10,439 bases of DNA from an uncultured Bacteroidaceae bacterium (GTDB lineage Bacteria; Bacteroidota; Bacteroidia; Bacteroidales; Bacteroidaceae), in assembly GCA_904502185.1 (NCBI GenBank), contig CAJGDX010000078.1:1-10439 (forward strand), written 5' to 3'. The notes beneath the pieces are model-generated. The model was not told the DNA's origin. It saw only the letters and a list, made by a program, of their open reading frames with translations, and ran no database searches. Below, piece by piece: positions 7,701-10,439 of the stretch (within the stretch, counting starts at the first letter, position 1; every line of letters starts with the position of its first letter). The translations under genes were made by a program, and so were the position numbers.

Positions 7701-8205
7701 AAGCATGAAATCTCTGCACTGCGACGCATCGAAAAATGTGGTAGGATGGAACACTACTGCCGACGCTTCGCACTGGAAACTTGTAGCAGTAGAGCTTACA
7801 AAAGAGCTTGCCGACGTTGCCGCACTCAATAAATTTATCTCTTCAGCCGAAGAGGTATACAACATGATTGTAGATACCACAGAAACAGAGAGTATAAAAT
7901 TCAAGGATGGGGTAGAGGTGCTCAGCACTACACTGGCTGCGGATGTAGATTCAATGATGGCTCTTGTAAGCGAATCTAAAGATGTAATCGCTAAGAAGTA
8001 CTACGAGTGTTGTCCCGGGCTTGCTACGAGCCTCTCAAGCGCCATAGCAACCGTTAAGGCAGGGTTTACCGTGGGTACAGGAATATCTGATATATATACC
8101 GACAATGAAGATGTCAGAATATATGATATTCGCGGACGCAGGATTAAACAAATTACCGAATCCGGAGTCTATATAATCAATGGCAAAAAATATATAAAAC
8201 AATAA
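4798..8205 (+). CDS. Secreted M60-family zinc metallopeptidase (putative O-glycoprotease) with two lectin-like domains and T9SS-like tail
   Basis: A 1135-residue protein. Residues 1-20 are a type I signal peptide (SMQA then Q). Residues about 22-158 look like a beta-trefoil/ricin-like domain (GVYRLVNA, WQFKKSGDGWNIQN, GLHCDAAYDVVPWY), followed by a helical stretch. The M60 region spans about 265-632. It opens with the family signature WLNNPTGIYANTGDVIYVFV and carries the gluzincin site H489-E490-N-G-H493, with Glu506 in place as the third zinc ligand. A beta-sandwich (about 695-775), a helical region and a second trefoil-like domain (about 868-1000, with SLHCDASKNVVGW) follow. The last 41 residues (GISDIY, VRIYDIRGRR, GVYIINGKKYIKQ) resemble a type A T9SS sorting signal. 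Characterised M60 enzymes such as BT4244, IMPa and ZmpB cleave O-glycosylated mucin-type proteins; the same role here is inference. The gene shares an operon with the DUF3472 gene and a second M60 paralogue. Confidence 0.92.
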   Translation: MKRLFYTTIIMFAALLSMQAQVIPEENGVYRLVNAGRTNAVMTEDITAHNIYCTDKGADDFYNQLWQFKKSGDGWNIQNVYTGYYVQNQSTVYALFTTATTAKLLYVSENSKAAGKYNIVNTKGGNFGLHCDAAYDVVPWYSGTEATPGGSEWIFEKVELSEEKIAEIRAKYNEFNEVILNKDKVIAEYTKFFTDDLCTTLKSEYSSMSDAELEAAMSTCGSTLVAAAKKIKNDSWGNREKEFRIHSYEPYSNPDYWATKINIRKYSWLNNPTGIYANTGDVIYVFVGADIAEGATLQIDAITNNSPSGTRIALKKGMNIIPVSRDAQSLFILYTADTSGDKQLSDFESLPIRIEGGVVNGYWDKSRHTDEDWVDITRNLATHRFMVVKGEHHIFFMSREYMIADNCCKNTITDAIGWWDNMTMWQQELLGIDEYKPGRFNNKMCAISLSSGYQSATDYRTQYAETYITNLLPYSRMMSNGDNAWGPAHENGHVHQYGINMIACSEVSNNLFSNLTLYKLGKYMSRGGKISEIVDAYEKNIAWPSRDINFTLRMYWQLYLYYHVAGNNPEFYPTLFRILREEPLKKTSGTSLNYGRYDLLHFVEKCCEASGEDMTDFFEAWGFFVPMSRAEFGDYGTYLLTSTQSMIDTTKARISRYPKKAGAIQFIEDRVLAEPRTDGVSGNKLNNGVAVGQAGKVGHYTAFVPDSMNVTASGYVYSKAGKSISISKGTGAVGFKVYDSSNKLLTFSNEYTIELSDDAAVKEIIIKAVSPNGTESVVNSKSNGSEADQLEALNDALSSAQKILKLKDEGNRYVGYYYERVLLNLIALTDNARAAIQNKDQSVHTYGEWSVLIDNEINSILSNDNAKVKLHSGNSYRLENILYPGYSMYYSSETVICKSGTSSPKMRSFTFTSTGKSNEYYISSNGKYISNVSTSALTKAAANSKSGAVKFTVGEAGDGIYYLCQTGESMKSLHCDASKNVVGWNTTADASHWKLVAVELTKELADVAALNKFISSAEEVYNMIVDTTETESIKFKDGVEVLSTTLAADVDSMMALVSESKDVIAKKYYECCPGLATSLSSAIATVKAGFTVGTGISDIYTDNEDVRIYDIRGRRIKQITESGVYIINGKKYIKQ

Positions 8206-8208
8206 TCG

Positions 8209-10439
8209 ATGAAACGTCTATTTTATTCATTAATTTTTCTGCTTGCATCTGTAATATCACTGCATGCCGAAGAATTTCCACAAGATGGTAAAACCTATCG
8301 TATTATAAATACCGTCAGGGAGAATGCTGTGTTGGTTGAGAACTATTTGGACAATAAACTCAATGGTGGTTCCGACAATCCCTTCCACAACGATGTGTGG
8401 AGGTTTACAAAGAGTGGTGAAGGATGGAACATACAGAATGTATTGACCGAGCGCTACATACAGATTCAGACCAGCAACAGCAGTCTCTATTACACAGGCA
8501 CCACTCCTGTTGTGTTTTATGTAGTAAAAAACAACTCTTTCACTAAGGAGTGTTACAACATCGTAAACGAAAAAGGTGGTCGATGGGGTATCCACTGCGA
8601 AACTGACAATGATGTTGTACCCTGGTACTCTTCAACCGAAAATTGGGATGGTTCGGAGTGGACATACAAAAGAGTGGATATATCCGATGAAGAGATTGCC
8701 GAAGCACGCCGGAAAATGGAACAGTTCCGCGATGTGTACAACAATCAGGAGCGTGTAAAAGAGGTCTATCTCAGCCACTTCGAAGATGTAACCTGTACAC
8801 AACTCAAAAGCGAATACCAGGCTATGAGCGACGAAGAGCTTACAGCCTCGTTGAATGGTTGTGGCGATGACCTTATAGCTGCTGCTCTCAAGATTAAGAA
8901 TAACTCTTGGGCCGAGCGCGAGAAAGAGTATCGTATAAGCAAATATTCCCCCCATGCTAATCCCGACCAGTGGGGCGAAAAACTTAAAACAAAATACTAT
9001 TCGTGGCTTAACAACCCCACAGGTATCTGCGGAACCAGTGGCGATGTGCTTTATGTTTTTGTGGGTGAAAATCCAAACACCGGTTCTACTCTGGAACTCG
9101 ATGCCATTGTAAATACCGGTTCCAAAGGTAAACGCACAACCCTTAAAAAGGGATTGAACATTATTCCCGTAACAGGTAAGGATTTTACATTTTTCATCGT
9201 CTACACAGCCGATACAAGGACCACAAAAGTTCTTGCCGACTTCGATTCCATTCCCATCCACATTGAGGGTGGTTATGTCAACTGCTATTGGGACAAACTG
9301 CGTCACAACGATGATGACTGGGTAGACATCACACGCAACCACGCTAAGCACAAATATATGTTTATACGTGGCGAAAGAATCATGCTTTTTATGAATCGTG
9401 AAGTGTTGATTTCTGGCGATGTATGTCCTAACACTATCACCGATGCCATCGGTTGGTGGGACGATATGATAATGTGGCAGCAGGATATTATGGGACTCGA
9501 GGATGTGCGTCCTTCGAAATTCAATAATAGGCTTTGTGCAATTTCCTATGCAGGTGACGGCCTTATGTCGGCAACCAACCACGTTACAAGTTATGTCGAG
9601 ACCTGTTTGCACGATGTACTTTCGTATGCCGATATTATGGAGACCAGCGGTCACTGCTGGGGACCTTCACACGAAAATGGACACGTACACCAGAATGCAA
9701 TCAACATGATTGGATGTACCGAGGCAAGCAACAACCTCTTCTCGAACATCAGTGTATTCAACCTCGGTAAATTTGTTACATGGGGTGACGGCATTGATAT
9801 GATGGCCGATTATTACGAAAATAAGGTTGCGTGGTCGACACAGGGTATCGGTCTTAAGATGCGTATGTTCTGGCAGCTCTACCTCTACTATCATGTTTGC
9901 GGTCACGATACCCGGTTCTATCCCAAGCTCTTCAAATTGTTGCGTGAATCTCCTATGAAAAAGACATCGGGTAGTACCTCTGTCAATTTCGGTAGAAACG
10001 ACCTTTTGCATTTTGCTCAGAAGTGTTGTGAAGCAGCCGGTGAGGACTTGACAAAATTCTTCGAGGCATGGGGATTCTTTATTCCTATGAACCAGGCAAT
10101 GGTTGACGACTATGGTACCTATTGCATAACCTCAACACAGCGAATGATAGACGATGCCAAGGCAAAGATGGCAACATATACCAAGAAGGCAGCAGCCGTG
10201 GAGTTTATCGAGGATCGTGCAGCGCCTTCATTGCGTACCGATGGCGGCGAGGGTTACAAACTCGAATACGAGGATGGCAAGTTCGGTGAACTTGGACAGT
10301 ACACAGCCTTTATGGGTGATTCTATGAAGGTGAGAGCAAGCGGTTACATCTATTCTAAGAACGGTAACACAATCAACATTTCAAAGGGTACAGGTGCAGT
10401 GGGCTTCAAGGTTTACGACAGCGACAGCACACTCATTAC
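8209..10439 (+). CDS. Second secreted M60-family metallopeptidase, paralogue of the preceding gene (3' end outside window)
   Basis: The frame is open from the ATG at 8209 for 743 codons to the window edge with no stop. The start lies 3 bases after the previous stop codon (TAA, TCG, ATG), so translation is probably coupled. Residues 1-20 form a signal peptide (MKRLFYSLIF...LHA then EE), nearly the same at its start as the paralogue's. Residues about 21-160 are a trefoil-like domain (KTYRIINT, WRFTKSGEGWNIQN, GIHCETDNDVVPWY). The M60 region starts near 262 with SWLNNPTGICGTSGDVLYVFV. Its zinc site is intact: H488-E489-N-G-H492, with Glu505 as third ligand, then FFEAWGFF. A beta-sandwich begins near 695 (GQYTAFMGDSMKV) and is cut off. 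By eye more than half of the residues match the first M60 protein in the catalytic region, while the N-terminal lectin-like domain has diverged more, which fits a shifted substrate preference. Whether this copy keeps the C-terminal lectin-like domain and sorting tail cannot be seen. Confidence 0.92.
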   Translation, partial: MKRLFYSLIFLLASVISLHAEEFPQDGKTYRIINTVRENAVLVENYLDNKLNGGSDNPFHNDVWRFTKSGEGWNIQNVLTERYIQIQTSNSSLYYTGTTPVVFYVVKNNSFTKECYNIVNEKGGRWGIHCETDNDVVPWYSSTENWDGSEWTYKRVDISDEEIAEARRKMEQFRDVYNNQERVKEVYLSHFEDVTCTQLKSEYQAMSDEELTASLNGCGDDLIAAALKIKNNSWAEREKEYRISKYSPHANPDQWGEKLKTKYYSWLNNPTGICGTSGDVLYVFVGENPNTGSTLELDAIVNTGSKGKRTTLKKGLNIIPVTGKDFTFFIVYTADTRTTKVLADFDSIPIHIEGGYVNCYWDKLRHNDDDWVDITRNHAKHKYMFIRGERIMLFMNREVLISGDVCPNTITDAIGWWDDMIMWQQDIMGLEDVRPSKFNNRLCAISYAGDGLMSATNHVTSYVETCLHDVLSYADIMETSGHCWGPSHENGHVHQNAINMIGCTEASNNLFSNISVFNLGKFVTWGDGIDMMADYYENKVAWSTQGIGLKMRMFWQLYLYYHVCGHDTRFYPKLFKLLRESPMKKTSGSTSVNFGRNDLLHFAQKCCEAAGEDLTKFFEAWGFFIPMNQAMVDDYGTYCITSTQRMIDDAKAKMATYTKKAAAVEFIEDRAAPSLRTDGGEGYKLEYEDGKFGELGQYTAFMGDSMKVRASGYIYSKNGNTINISKGTGAVGFKVYDSDSTLI

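Noticed and set aside
8632..9654. 340-codon open frame on the minus strand
   Set aside because: It lies wholly antisense to the second M60 gene, whose + strand frame is unbroken from 8209 to 10439 and carries recognisable motifs. The minus frame shows no family features and is a codon-usage shadow.

Overview
The window reads as chromosomal DNA from a member of the Bacteroidales (gut Bacteroides/Prevotella/Muribaculaceae type; the genus cannot be fixed from this sequence). Supporting signs are TAnnTTTG-type promoter elements, AT-rich leaders without a clear Shine-Dalgarno, a lipoprotein whose lipobox is followed by acidic residues, a C-terminal tail of the type IX secretion kind, and the protein families themselves (fasciclin lipoproteins, DUF5077/DUF3472, M60 gluzincins with lectin-like domains). 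All genes lie on the + strand.

Left block (1-2680): two tandem paralogous genes for fasciclin-type surface lipoproteins. The first is cut by the left edge and only its last 156 codons are present. The second (587-2623) is complete, with a lipobox, two fasciclin-like regions and a C-terminal domain about two thirds identical to the fragment. A perfect 66-bp palindrome lies between them, and a conventional intrinsic terminator closes the block.

Middle (2679-3394): about 715 bp of very AT-rich DNA with no convincing gene. It holds a 21-bp long-range inverted repeat, repeated TTGAAAA and TGATAA words, three 9-mers each one mismatch from a DnaA box, a 12-bp hairpin, and two abutting TAnnTTTG promoter elements just before the next gene.

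Right block (3395-10439): an apparent operon of a secreted DUF5077/DUF3472 protein, then two tandem paralogous M60 (enhancin/SslE-like) zinc metallopeptidases. The second starts 3 bases after the first stops and runs off the right edge. Both keep the HExxH...E zinc site and an N-terminal beta-trefoil-like domain. The first also has a C-terminal copy of that domain and a T9SS-like sorting tail.

Together this looks like an envelope/secreted glycoprotein-processing locus: surface lipoproteins that may bind glycans or host material, and secreted M60 proteases whose characterised relatives cleave mucin-type O-glycoproteins. The substrate link is inference from family knowledge. No SusC/SusD pair, regulator, mobile element, tRNA, rRNA or CRISPR is visible.
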